Source: an uncultured Verrucomicrobiae bacterium
GTDB lineage: Bacteria > Verrucomicrobiota > Verrucomicrobiia > Limisphaerales > UBA1096
Assembly: GCA_937770485.1 (NCBI GenBank)
Contig: CALJHX010000007.1
Span: 62,001-126,000 of the forward strand
Direction: 5' to 3'
Length of the DNA: 64,000 nt
Every line of letters starts with the position of its first letter. Position 1 is the stretch's first letter. The notes below the pieces were generated by a model that worked only from the letters and a program-made list of their open reading frames with translations, was not told the DNA's origin and did no database searches. Of the stretch, positions 1-7,745 are shown one piece after another. Both the position numbers and the translations under genes were made by a program.

Positions 1-795
1 TGGCGCTGCCTGATGTGCGATCTCTGGCAAAACACCCTAGACGAAACCGTGCCCGACGGGGCCATCGCCGGGCAGATCGACTTCGCGCTTGGACAGGCAG
101 AACGCGAGTGCGGCGGCTTGGCCAAGCTGCGCAATGTCAAACTCTACAACGCTGGCAGTTTCTTCGATGTCAAAGCCATCCCAAAGGCAGAAGATGCCGC
201 GATCGCAAAGCGCTTGGCCAATTTTAACCGTGTCATTGTTGAGTGCCACCCGGCTTTGGTTGGGGATCGTTGCCTCCAATTTCGCGACCGACTTAGCGGC
301 CAACTCGAAGTGGCGCTTGGCCTCGAGACGGTTCATCCGGAGGCACTGCAAAAACTCAACAAGCGAGTGACTCTCGATCAGTTCCGCGCCGCCGCTGAGT
401 TAGTCACTCAAAATGGCATGGCCCTGCGCGCTTTTGTTTTACTTCAGCCGCCATTCATTCCTCCGGAAGAAGCCGTCGAGTGGGCCAATCGTTCCGTCGA
501 TTTTTCGCAGGATTGTGGCGCTAAAGTCACCTCGCTGATCCCCACCCGAACCGGCAATGGCGCGATGGATCGGCTCGCCACCGCTGGTCAATTCAAAGAG
601 CCTACGCTTGACCAGCTGGAGGACGCGATGGACTACGGAGTTGGCCAGGCTCGCGGGCGCGTCTTTGCAGACCTCTGGGATCTAGGCCGCTTCTCAAGCT
701 GCGAGACCTGTTTTCCCCAACGCAAGTCCCGCTTGGGCAAGCAGAATGACACCCAGCAAGTCCCCATCAGGATCACTTGCCCAAGCTGCCGTTGA
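1..795 (+). CDS. Radical SAM protein, RaSEA/MJ1487-like, N-terminus cut off by window edge
   Basis: The frame is open from base 1, and the first codons read W-R-C-L-M-C-D-L-W, so C-L-M-C supplies the last two cysteines of the radical SAM CxxxCxxC cluster motif; the first cysteine lies outside the window. The following KLYNAGSFFD, VECHPALVG, GLETVHPEALQKLNKR and IPTRTGNGAMDRL blocks match the family that includes the archaeal archaeosine enzyme RaSEA (TIGR01210 type). A second possible metal site is formed by CETC and CPSC at the C-terminus. About 264 residues are visible and roughly 80-100 are missing. Its bacterial substrate is not known to me; a modification role is only inferred from the family. 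A carbonic anhydrase-like gene follows after 36 bases. One copy of the dispersed GCTTGGCCAAGC palindrome lies in the reading frame at 116-127. Confidence 0.8.
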   Translation, partial: WRCLMCDLWQNTLDETVPDGAIAGQIDFALGQAERECGGLAKLRNVKLYNAGSFFDVKAIPKAEDAAIAKRLANFNRVIVECHPALVGDRCLQFRDRLSGQLEVALGLETVHPEALQKLNKRVTLDQFRAAAELVTQNGMALRAFVLLQPPFIPPEEAVEWANRSVDFSQDCGAKVTSLIPTRTGNGAMDRLATAGQFKEPTLDQLEDAMDYGVGQARGRVFADLWDLGRFSSCETCFPQRKSRLGKQNDTQQVPIRITCPSCR

Positions 796-831
796 CCGGG
801 CTTAGGTTGCAGTTTAGCTTGGCGTCTCGCT

Positions 832-1398
832 ATGGGATCGGATCATTCAGTAAATCAGAGACTTGAAAAATATCTGCGGTTGCATCCCTCGCTCGACGAG
901 GATGTGTATATTGCCAAGTCAGCGGTGGTGTTAGGCGCGGTGACCCTCGGGAAACAATCAAGTGTCTGGTACAACGCCGTTCTGCGAGGCGACATTAACG
1001 AGATCGTTGTCGGCGAAGGGTCGAATATCCAGGACAACGCAGTGCTTCACAACGCCGACGACTTTGGCTGTTACATCGGTGACTACGTGACCGTCGGCCA
1101 CTCGGCGGTTGTGCATGCGTGCCGCGTTGGTGACGAAACACTGGTGGGAATGGGTGCCACCATTCTCGACGGGGCGGTGGTTGGCAACCAATGCATCATC
1201 GGCGCGAATGCACTTGTGAAACAGGGACAAAAAATCCCTGATGGATCGATGGCGGTGGGCAGCCCGGCAAGAGTGATCCGTAAGCTCTCCGACGAAGACC
1301 GGGCCGGACTTAAAAGCTGGGCTACTAAGTACGTTGCCAACGCGGCATACTGCCTGAAGCACGGCATCAATGTAGGGGGACCGCTGCAGACTTCGTAG
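832..1398 (+). CDS. Gamma-class carbonic anhydrase family protein (left-handed beta-helix)
   Basis: A 188-residue protein with the hexapeptide-repeat pattern of the left-handed beta-helix fold, running from VYIAKSAVVLGAV to about residue 160, followed by a short C-terminal helix. The family hallmarks are visible: WYNAVLRGDIN, IGxGSNIQDNAVLH, VTVGHSAVVHACRVGD with spaced histidines that would bind the metal, GMGATILDGAVVG, and VGSPARVIRKL. Members are called gamma carbonic anhydrases (YrdA/PaaY type); many are trimeric and only some hydrate CO2, so the activity is not certain. The length is typical of the family. It sits between the radical SAM gene and apbE on the same strand with gaps under 40 bases, so a shared transcript is likely. 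Confidence 0.88.
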   Translation: MGSDHSVNQRLEKYLRLHPSLDEDVYIAKSAVVLGAVTLGKQSSVWYNAVLRGDINEIVVGEGSNIQDNAVLHNADDFGCYIGDYVTVGHSAVVHACRVGDETLVGMGATILDGAVVGNQCIIGANALVKQGQKIPDGSMAVGSPARVIRKLSDEDRAGLKSWATKYVANAAYCLKHGINVGGPLQTS

Positions 1399-1423
1399 CC
1401 CACATTGAGCTTTTGTTCCGTCG

Positions 1424-2374
1424 ATGAAAACCGTCAAGCTGGCTCAGTATGCCATGGCCACCCGCTTTGAGCTGGTGTTGCATGGGGACGATGAGCCGGC
1501 TCTTCGTGCCATAGGGGAAGAAGTGTTCAATGAAATTTCAGCTCTTTCGGAACAGTTAAATTTTCATTGCCAAGACAGTGAAGTCAGTCACATCAATGCC
1601 AATGCCTCGCTTGGCCCTGTGACTGTTGAGCCGGGTTTATTCCGTTTGCTTCAGGAGGCTAAGCTCATTCACAAACTGAGCGGCGGCGCGTTTGACATTA
1701 CGATCGCTCCGCTGATGAGGTGCTGGGGGTTTGCTGATGGGCCGCGCCTCGTGCCTTCACCTCGTGCCTTGGCCGAGGCGCAGCAATGTGTCGGAATGGA
1801 TTGGGTTCATCTGGACGCGGATAAATTCACGGTGCAGTTTGAGCGGTCCGGCGTGCAGGTGGATCTTGGAGCGGTCGGCAAGGGATACGCCCTGGAAATT
1901 GCGAATGAGATTTTACGCGATGCGGGTGTGGCAAGCGCCTTGATTCATGGTGGAACAAGCTCGGTATGTGCAATCGGCTCGCCTCTGGATGGGGAGTTTT
2001 GGAACATAGCAATCGAGCATCCTGATACGGCTGTTCCTGACCATGAAAGGATTGTGGCCATGGCCAAGTTACAGGATGAGTCGTTTAGCGTGTCTGCTGG
2101 CTGGGGTAAAGCATTTGAAGAAAACGGGGTTTCTTACGGTCATGTCTTGGATCCAGGCCTTGGCCAACCGGTGCAAAACGCCCTTTTGGCTGCGGTGGCG
2201 TTGCCAAGCGGAACGGCTTCCGACGCTTGGTCCACCGCGCTGCTTGTCGCGGGGGCCGCGGGGGCCGCGGCGCTTGGTAAAGCGTCGGTTGGCTCTCGCT
2301 CACTAATCATGCTGCCGTCCAGCGAATCTGGATATCGACTGACTAACAATGGTTTTTATATGCCGGAACGATAA
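1424..2374 (+). CDS. apbE: FAD:protein FMN transferase (ApbE)
   Basis: A 316-residue protein of the ApbE family, which attaches FMN through a phosphoester bond to Ser/Thr of partners such as the Na+-translocating NADH dehydrogenase (NQR) or Rnf subunits. Visible family motifs are MATRFELVLHG near the start, SGGAFDITIAPLMRCWGF, DLGAVGKGYALE in the flavin-binding part, and IHGGTSSVCAIGSP, then HVLDPGLGQPV and a SDAWSTALLVAG block at the end. No lipobox or clear signal peptide is seen, unlike many periplasmic ApbE proteins, so the location is uncertain. No target flavoprotein is encoded nearby. A weak hairpin with a T run follows at 2412-2435. Confidence 0.92.
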   Translation: MKTVKLAQYAMATRFELVLHGDDEPALRAIGEEVFNEISALSEQLNFHCQDSEVSHINANASLGPVTVEPGLFRLLQEAKLIHKLSGGAFDITIAPLMRCWGFADGPRLVPSPRALAEAQQCVGMDWVHLDADKFTVQFERSGVQVDLGAVGKGYALEIANEILRDAGVASALIHGGTSSVCAIGSPLDGEFWNIAIEHPDTAVPDHERIVAMAKLQDESFSVSAGWGKAFEENGVSYGHVLDPGLGQPVQNALLAAVALPSGTASDAWSTALLVAGAAGAAALGKASVGSRSLIMLPSSESGYRLTNNGFYMPER

Positions 2375-2406
2375 ATTTGCTTTGCGTCGGCTTGGGCCTC
2401 GCGCAA

Positions 2407-2435
2407 ACTGCCTGCCGCTCGGCAGTCGAGTTTTT
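2407..2435 (+). terminator. Candidate intrinsic terminator after apbE
   Basis: Two alternative stems can form, CTGCC/GGCAG with a 4-base loop (2412-2425) or ACTGCC/GGCAGT with an 8-base loop, followed within 5 bases by a run of five T (2431-2435). It lies between the apbE stop and the tRNA. The stem is short, so the call is tentative. Confidence 0.4.
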
Positions 2436-2436
2436 A

Positions 2437-2512
2437 GGGCCCATAGCTCAGCGGTTAGAGCAGACGACTCATAATCGTTTGGTCGGGGGTTCAAATCCCT
2501 CTGGGCCCACCA
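2437..2512 (+). tRNA. tRNA-Ile2 (CAU anticodon, lysidine type)
   Basis: A complete cloverleaf: acceptor stem GGGCCCA pairs with TGGGCCC (2502-2508), discriminator A at 2509 and an encoded CCA at 2510-2512. The anticodon loop CTCATAA gives anticodon CAT at 2470-2472, with a 5-bp stem (2463-2467 with 2475-2479). CAU could be initiator Met, elongator Met or Ile2. The initiator is unlikely because the first acceptor pair is formed. The D-arm and the GACGA-loop-TCGTT-TGGTCG layout closely resemble E. coli ileX, so tRNA-Ile2, with C34 changed to lysidine by TilS to read AUA, is the best call. Elongator Met remains possible. Confidence 0.75.
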
Positions 2513-2521
2513 TTCCCCATC

Positions 2522-2920
2522 ATGAGCGCAGCAATGGACCAATTGATCTTCGATGATGGCTGTGGTCTTTGCCAACGGGGCGTTTGGCTGCTCCAGCGGT
2601 TTGACTGGTTTAAAACAATCACACTCGTTCCCTTCTCAAATGCTGCTGATCTCTTGGTCGCACACTCCATCACGACTGAAGCCATGATGAAGGCGATGCA
2701 CCTTGTCACCAGGGACGGGCGGGTGTTTGCCGGCGCGGAGGCGGTTCGGGAGTTCGGTATAAGAATGCCGCTGCTGTTCCCCCTGGCCTTGGCCATGCGG
2801 CTTGGATTCGTCCTGCACTTGGCAAAGTGGGTTTACAAAAAGATCAGCGGCAACCGATATGTGCTCAGCCGTCTCTTTAAACGCGAAGGGAAAATATGTC
2901 CATTGCCCCGAGACAGTTGA
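2522..2920 (+). CDS. DCC-family thiol-disulfide oxidoreductase-like protein (DUF393)
   Basis: A 132-residue protein with FDDGCGLCQRGVWLL near the start, which carries the DxxCxxC signature of the DUF393/DCC family, a thioredoxin-like fold of poorly known function. LVPFSNA and the later region MHLVTRDGRVFAGAEAVREF also fit the family. The length is normal. A second ATG at 2534 begins four residues later and may be the true start. It begins only 9 bases after the tRNA CCA and ends 43 bases before lpxK, so it may be co-transcribed with the lipid A genes. Confidence 0.82.
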   Translation: MSAAMDQLIFDDGCGLCQRGVWLLQRFDWFKTITLVPFSNAADLLVAHSITTEAMMKAMHLVTRDGRVFAGAEAVREFGIRMPLLFPLALAMRLGFVLHLAKWVYKKISGNRYVLSRLFKREGKICPLPRDS

Positions 2921-2963
2921 AAACATTGCCGCGCGTTATTCGCGTTGGCACACTCCGCCGGGC

Positions 2964-4127
2964 ATGAGGGAATACTTCCTGGCATGGTCGGAGGCGCTTG
3001 AGCAGTTTGTCCTGGATGTGATTTATGGGCAGCGCAGGGGGAAGCGCGCCGCTTTGCTTCGCGCGGTTCTTTATTTACTATCGAAGGTGTTCACTGTCGC
3101 CGTCAAAGCGCGGCTATTCCTATACAACTTTCGCATCCTGCGCGACTCCACACTTGGCGTGCAGGTGATTGCGATTGGCAACCTCACCGCTGGTGGCACC
3201 GGGAAGACCCCTGTTGTGGAGAAGTTTGCCAGGGAACTTCAAGACGCAGGCCGCACGGTGGCCATCCTCAGCCGGGGATATCGCTCGAAGCCGGCTCCAT
3301 TTTTCCACCGGCTCATCAACAAGCTGGACAGCATCCCACCCAAGGTCGTGTCAGATGGACAATCTCTCCTGCTGGACTCGGAGACAGCAGGCGATGAGCC
3401 TTACATGCTGGCTTCAAACCTCAAGGATGTGGTCGTGCTTGTGGACAAAGACCGCGTCAACGCCGGGCGTTTTGCCATTGATAAATTTGGGTGTGACACC
3501 TTGTTGCTCGATGACGGGTTCCAGTATTGGAAACTGAAGGGGCGCCGGCGTGACGTGGTGTTGATCGACTGCCAGCAGCCGTTTGGCAACAACGGGAAAC
3601 TCCTGCCTAGGGGAACCCTTCGTGAGCCGCCGTCCCACCTGTCCCGTGCCCACATCGTTTTTATCACAAAGAGTGATGGCAACACTGAGGAATTACGGGG
3701 TAAAATCAGTAGACACAATTCTTCTGCTAGCATCATTGAGTGTGTGCACAGCCCTCTTTATTTTGAGGATGTTTTTACAGGGGAACAGGCCGGGCTGGAA
3801 CTTTTGAAGGGGAAGAAAATTGCGGCGCTCAGCGGGATAGCTTTGCCTGTCAGTTTTGAGGAAAGCTTGATTAAGCTTGGTGGCGATCTGGTTTATTCCA
3901 AGCGGTTTGTGGATCATCACCGCTTCACACAGCAGGAAATACTAAATGTAATCAACCGCGGAAAAACCCGGCTCGCGGACTTCATTGTCACCACCCAAAA
4001 GGATGCCGTCCGCTTCCCTAAGATCGACCGGCGCGATCTGCCCATCTACTTCATGCGGGTGGAAATAAAGATAATTAAGGGTGCTAAGAACTTTCAGGAG
4101 TGTGTCCGTCAAATCTGCTTCCAGTAA
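2964..4127 (+). CDS. lpxK: Tetraacyldisaccharide 4'-kinase
   Basis: LpxK phosphorylates the 4' position of the lipid A disaccharide at the inner membrane. The frame is open from 2802, but that extension overlaps the DCC gene and has no family similarity; ATG 2964 gives a 387-residue protein of normal length. A membrane-associated N-terminal helix (about 25-50) precedes IAIGNLTAGGTGKTPVVE, the Walker A loop, and AILSRGYRSK. The D-G-DEPYMLA block, LLLDDGFQYWKL (catalytic/Walker B region), LLPRGTLREP and HHRFTQQE follow, all diagnostic. Its presence shows that the organism makes lipopolysaccharide with a phosphorylated lipid A. The acyltransferase gene overlaps its 3' end. Confidence 0.94.
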   Translation: MREYFLAWSEALEQFVLDVIYGQRRGKRAALLRAVLYLLSKVFTVAVKARLFLYNFRILRDSTLGVQVIAIGNLTAGGTGKTPVVEKFARELQDAGRTVAILSRGYRSKPAPFFHRLINKLDSIPPKVVSDGQSLLLDSETAGDEPYMLASNLKDVVVLVDKDRVNAGRFAIDKFGCDTLLLDDGFQYWKLKGRRRDVVLIDCQQPFGNNGKLLPRGTLREPPSHLSRAHIVFITKSDGNTEELRGKISRHNSSASIIECVHSPLYFEDVFTGEQAGLELLKGKKIAALSGIALPVSFEESLIKLGGDLVYSKRFVDHHRFTQQEILNVINRGKTRLADFIVTTQKDAVRFPKIDRRDLPIYFMRVEIKIIKGAKNFQECVRQICFQ

Positions 4128-5058
4128 AACAGTGGATTCTTTCTTTTATATCTTGGCCAGATCCTTCGTTTTCGTTGTCCAGTTGATGCCCTTAAAAGTG
4201 GTGGCGCTGACTGGCCGGGCAGGAGGGATTTTAATATATTATTTGGATGCGAGGCACCGCAGGGTCGCTGTGAATAACCTGTTGGCTTGTCTGGGTAATT
4301 CACATTCTAAAAAAGAAATTATTTCTCTCGCTAGAGAAAACTTTTGTCGTATCGGGGAAGTGTACCTTTCTGCGTTGAAGACGGCGGCCATCCCCGGAGA
4401 TAAAATTGGCTCTGTGCTCTCGGTCAAGGGTGCGGAGAACCTCCGCTTGGCCAAGCGGGAGGACGGTTCCCTCCCCAGTTTTTTGTTTGCTATCGGGCAC
4501 TTTGGAAATTTTGAGATGTACGCAAAAGCTGGGCTTTTCATTCCTGGTTATGAGCTTTCCACAACTTATCGGGGGTTCCAGCAGAAATGGTTGGAGCGCT
4601 TGATCTTGTCACTCAGAAATAAATCAGGAACCAAATTTTTTGACCGCCGATGGGAAGGGAGGAAACTTCGGTCGTTCATGAAAAGCCAGGGAACCATCAC
4701 TGGGCTGCTTGCAGATCAGAGCGCCGGTAGAAACGGCCTGAGGCTTTCTTTTTTAGGTCGCCCCTGCTCTGTCACTCCCTCCCCTGCAATACTTGCTCTG
4801 CGCTACAATCTGGGGCTGCACGGGTGCTTCTGTCGCCGGCTTGGCTTGGGTCGGTGGGAGATAGAGCTTTATCCTGAGATTCCAACTCGGCTAAATGGAC
4901 AAGCGCGTCCGGTTGAGAACATCATGTCCGACATCAATTCCCTGTATGAATCTTTCATCCTTGAGGATCCTGCAAACTGGTTCTGGGTGCATAATCGCTG
5001 GAAAAACCCAGATCGTGCGAAGAACAGAGGTATCACTTCGGATGCCTCAGAAACGTAA
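4081..5058 (+). CDS. Lipid A acyltransferase, LpxL/HtrB-type
   Basis: A 325-residue member of the lysophospholipid acyltransferase superfamily that adds secondary acyl chains to lipid A. One N-terminal hydrophobic segment (about residues 22-45) is followed by FAIGHFGNFEMYAK, which contains the HX4E catalytic motif. FFDRRWEGRKLRSFM, GLLADQSAGRNGLRLSFLG and the terminal ILEDPANWFWVHNRWK block are typical of the family. The longest reading starts with GTG at 4081 and overlaps lpxK by 47 bases. GTG 4132, just after the lpxK stop, would give 308 residues and is a reasonable alternative. Either arrangement implies coupling with lpxK. Which acyl position it serves cannot be told. Confidence 0.88.
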   Translation: MLRTFRSVSVKSASSKTVDSFFYILARSFVFVVQLMPLKVVALTGRAGGILIYYLDARHRRVAVNNLLACLGNSHSKKEIISLARENFCRIGEVYLSALKTAAIPGDKIGSVLSVKGAENLRLAKREDGSLPSFLFAIGHFGNFEMYAKAGLFIPGYELSTTYRGFQQKWLERLILSLRNKSGTKFFDRRWEGRKLRSFMKSQGTITGLLADQSAGRNGLRLSFLGRPCSVTPSPAILALRYNLGLHGCFCRRLGLGRWEIELYPEIPTRLNGQARPVENIMSDINSLYESFILEDPANWFWVHNRWKNPDRAKNRGITSDASET

Positions 5059-5076
5059 TTCTTCGTTTTGCCAATC

Positions 5077-6183
5077 CTATGATGTCCTCATCGGCATGAT
5101 GACATAGAGGAAAGGATGGTTCACCTTTACGACGCCTGGGCTGAGTTGATCGGTAAACTCGAAGTGCACCTCTTCCTCCTCCAATGCTTTCAGTGGATCG
5201 ATAAAGAACTGGGGATTAAAGGCGATCGATGTTTCCTCACCACCATATTTGATGGCCATTGATTCCCGGCTCTCTCCCACTTCCGGAGAGTTGGCGGTAA
5301 ATGTAAGATTATTTTCTGTAAATGTAAGTTTCACAGAATTAGCCTTCTCGCTGGTCATAATCTCTGCCCGGCGCAATGCATGGAACAATTCCTCCTTGTC
5401 CAAGGTCACCCGGTGCTGGGATTCTGCGGGAATCACTTGTTTGTAGTTAGGATAGGCGCCTTCGACCAGTTTTGAAACGATCAGTGATCCTTTTCCTTGT
5501 TTTTCTTCCAACCCAAAGGACACCTGATTCTCTGTGATTTGAATTTCTACATTTCCCTCTTCACCAAGTTGCCGGCTCAATTCCTGAATCGCTTTTGTCG
5601 GCACAATCAATTCCATCGGATTATCCCCGGGTAACTCCACTTCTTCTTCTGCCAGCGCAAGGCGCCTACCATCCGTCGCCACCATGGTCAGTTTATTCTC
5701 CTTGAAACTCAAATAAAGACCATTTAGCACATATCTGTTTTCATCGGTTGACACCGCAAAGGACGTTCGGCGAAGCATGGTCTTGACCTTATCTTGCGGC
5801 ATTAGAATGGTTGTCTGTCCCGAAAAATCAGGTATCGGTGGGAATTCCTCTGCTGGAAGTCCGTTGACACGATATGATGAAGAGCCGCTTTTTATGGAGC
5901 ACTGGTTATTGCTAACTTCCATCTCAATAAGGCTTCCCCCCACCTCCCGGGCGATGCTGAGCAGTTTTTTTACCGGTATGGTAAAAGATCCCTCGCTTTC
6001 CACCTTGGCTTCTACTGTTTTTGAAATAGTTACATCAAGGTCCGTGGCTGTCAGTGTCAACCGATTCTCCGTCGCACTTAAAAGCACGTTAGATAGAATG
6101 GGAAGCGTTGTTCGTGTGGATACAACGTTTTGGACAGACTGTAGACCTAAAATGAATTCCTCTTGACCGATAGTCAGCTTCAT
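5077..6183 (-). CDS. dnaN: DNA polymerase III beta sliding clamp
   Basis: A 368-residue beta clamp of normal length, the ring that tethers the replicative polymerase to DNA. The start MKLTIGQEEFILGLQSVQNVV and the three consecutive clamp domains are recognisable: RTTLPILSNVLL, VATDGRRLALAE, EGAYPNYKQVIP and the terminal LYVIMPMR, whose last residues line the peptide-binding pocket. It faces leftward and converges with the acyltransferase gene, 18 bases apart. dnaA and recF are not beside it, so the classical dnaA-dnaN-recF order is broken. The upstream AT-rich gap has three near-consensus DnaA boxes (6239-6378), which could regulate dnaN or belong to an origin. Confidence 0.96.
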   Translation of the reverse strand: MKLTIGQEEFILGLQSVQNVVSTRTTLPILSNVLLSATENRLTLTATDLDVTISKTVEAKVESEGSFTIPVKKLLSIAREVGGSLIEMEVSNNQCSIKSGSSSYRVNGLPAEEFPPIPDFSGQTTILMPQDKVKTMLRRTSFAVSTDENRYVLNGLYLSFKENKLTMVATDGRRLALAEEEVELPGDNPMELIVPTKAIQELSRQLGEEGNVEIQITENQVSFGLEEKQGKGSLIVSKLVEGAYPNYKQVIPAESQHRVTLDKEELFHALRRAEIMTSEKANSVKLTFTENNLTFTANSPEVGESRESMAIKYGGEETSIAFNPQFFIDPLKALEEEEVHFEFTDQLSPGVVKVNHPFLYVIMPMRTS

Positions 6184-6238
6184 CTGCGCGGGGATAATAT
6201 AAATCTCTTCTATGAAAAGGAATCCTATTATTAAGGGG

Positions 6239-6378
6239 CGTGAATAAGTGGATAAATAAGAGAATTAAGTCATTTTTAAGAAGTAAATCATGAATTTTGA
6301 CAGGAAAAGGGATGGTAGTATTCCCTTAACCATACTTGGAAACCAAGTTTTATACATTCCATTTTCAACTCATTCACA
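6239..6378. promoter_or_regulatory. Cluster of DnaA-box-like 9-mers upstream of dnaN
   Basis: Three 9-mers each differ by one base from TTATNCACA: TTATTCACG (reverse strand, 6239-6247), TTATCCACT (reverse strand, 6247-6255) and TCATTCACA (forward, 6370-6378). They lie in the 218-base AT-rich gap upstream of dnaN. None is perfect, and short AT-rich sites arise by chance, so this is a hint only. Confidence 0.3.
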
Positions 6379-6401
6379 GGTTTTAGATAGGTAATTCAAA
6401 A

Positions 6402-7538
6402 CTACCGATTGGCTTCAACGAAGTTAAGAAACGAAGATAAGACGAAATTGATTTCTTCCTCCGTTGTCTCTCGGCCAAGCGAGAAACGAACGAGTGAGTT
6501 GGCTTCATTATCGCTTTTTCCCATCGCGGAGAGGACATGTGAGGGGTTTAGTGAACCGGCAGAACAGGCAGAACCGGCAGAGGCACAAATTCCATCCAAA
6601 TCCAAGGCGGCGAGTTGGGTAATGCTGTCGATGCCTGGCACGGTGAAACTGGCTGTGTTGGCCAAGCGCTTGGCCAAGGGACAGAGTAGATTTATTCCAT
6701 CAATCTCACCCATTGAAGAAAGCCGGCTGTTCAACAACTCAAGTCTGCTTTTCTCGAAGACAGGCGTTGGAACAAATCTCTCGATGGCTTCCACCAGACC
6801 TGCGATTGAGGCCAAGTTTTCCGTGCCCGCCCTTCTATCATTCTCATGACCACCACCGAAGAGAATAGGATCCGGCAACAACGGAGACTTTATGAACAGA
6901 GCGCCACTTCCCTTTGGCCCGTAAAATTTATGCCCGCATATCGTAACCAAGTCGGCGTTAAACTGATGAATGCTTTCAAAAGGCTCCTTACCAAACCACT
7001 GCACAGCATCTGTGTGAAAAAGAACACCCCGCTGTTGGCAGATCTCCCCCAATTCGGCGACCGGTTGGATGGCACCAGTCTCATTATTGGCAGCCATCAC
7101 TGAAACTAAAATTGTGTCATCTTTAATAGCGTTATCTAAATCTTGTGGAGCCACTCTCCCCTCTGCATCAACCGGAAGTGTGGTTAGCTCGAAGCCTTCT
7201 TTATTCACAAGATATTCAACAGTGTTCAAAACCGCATGATGCTCAATTGCGGAGGTAATTAAATGCCTTCCTTTAGACTTCAAAAACCTTGCCGAACCAC
7301 ATATGGCCAGACAGACGCTTTCTGTGGCACCACTCGTAAAAACCACCTCACTCGCCCTGCACTTCCAAACCCGAGCGACCCTTTCTCGGCAGTCATCCAG
7401 TAGGGCGCGAACTTTCCGGCCAATTCGATGAATACTTGAGGGATTTCCAAAAAAGTCCCCTAAAAAAGGTAACATCACCTCCTTCACTTCGGGATCAAGG
7501 GGAGTGGTGGCATTGAAATCTAGATAAACCGTTCTCAC
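6402..7538 (-). CDS. Cysteine desulfurase (NifS/IscS family)
   Basis: A PLP enzyme that takes sulfur from cysteine for Fe-S clusters and tRNA thiolation. From a GTG start at 7538 it is 378 residues. The frame is open further upstream to 7736, but that part is low-complexity translation of AT-rich DNA and carries no family similarity; GGTAGGAAACAG just before the GTG can act as ribosome binding site. YLDFNATTPLDPEV, VFTSGATESVCLA, the AIEHHAVL and AANNETGAIQP blocks, HTDAVQW, and ICGHKFYGPKGSGALF with the PLP lysine are all present. SAGSACSAGSLNPSHVL holds the catalytic cysteine. Dispersed palindromes at 6658-6679 encode LAKRLA near residue 290. Confidence 0.95.
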   Translation of the reverse strand: MRTVYLDFNATTPLDPEVKEVMLPFLGDFFGNPSSIHRIGRKVRALLDDCRERVARVWKCRASEVVFTSGATESVCLAICGSARFLKSKGRHLITSAIEHHAVLNTVEYLVNKEGFELTTLPVDAEGRVAPQDLDNAIKDDTILVSVMAANNETGAIQPVAELGEICQQRGVLFHTDAVQWFGKEPFESIHQFNADLVTICGHKFYGPKGSGALFIKSPLLPDPILFGGGHENDRRAGTENLASIAGLVEAIERFVPTPVFEKSRLELLNSRLSSMGEIDGINLLCPLAKRLANTASFTVPGIDSITQLAALDLDGICASAGSACSAGSLNPSHVLSAMGKSDNEANSLVRFSLGRETTEEEINFVLSSFLNFVEANR

Positions 7539-7745
7539 TACCTGTTTCCTACCTAAAAAAAAAAAAAAACTCAACTGTAATAGAGAATTTATGGGAAAAT
7601 AAAGAAAGTTAAAATAGAGGAAAGAAGCAGAGAATAAATAGTGAAAAACAAAAAAGTTATTCAGAAAGAATGTTATACCTAACTTTATTAACAACCCGCC
7701 CGTAATAGGCAAACAGGCGTTTAGGCAAGCGCCCAAAAAGGAAGG

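Noticed and set aside
2437-2512. Initiator methionine tRNA
   Set aside because: The first acceptor pair is a normal G-C, unlike the unpaired end of bacterial initiators, and the sequence is much closer to tRNA-Ile2.
2802-2963. Long form of LpxK starting at 2802
   Set aside because: The extra 54 residues overlap the DCC-family gene in another frame and have no counterpart in the LpxK family.
7539-7736. N-terminal extension of the cysteine desulfurase
   Set aside because: It is Phe/Leu-rich translation of AT-rich DNA including a poly-A/T tract, without family similarity. The GTG at 7538 with a ribosome binding site fits the family start.
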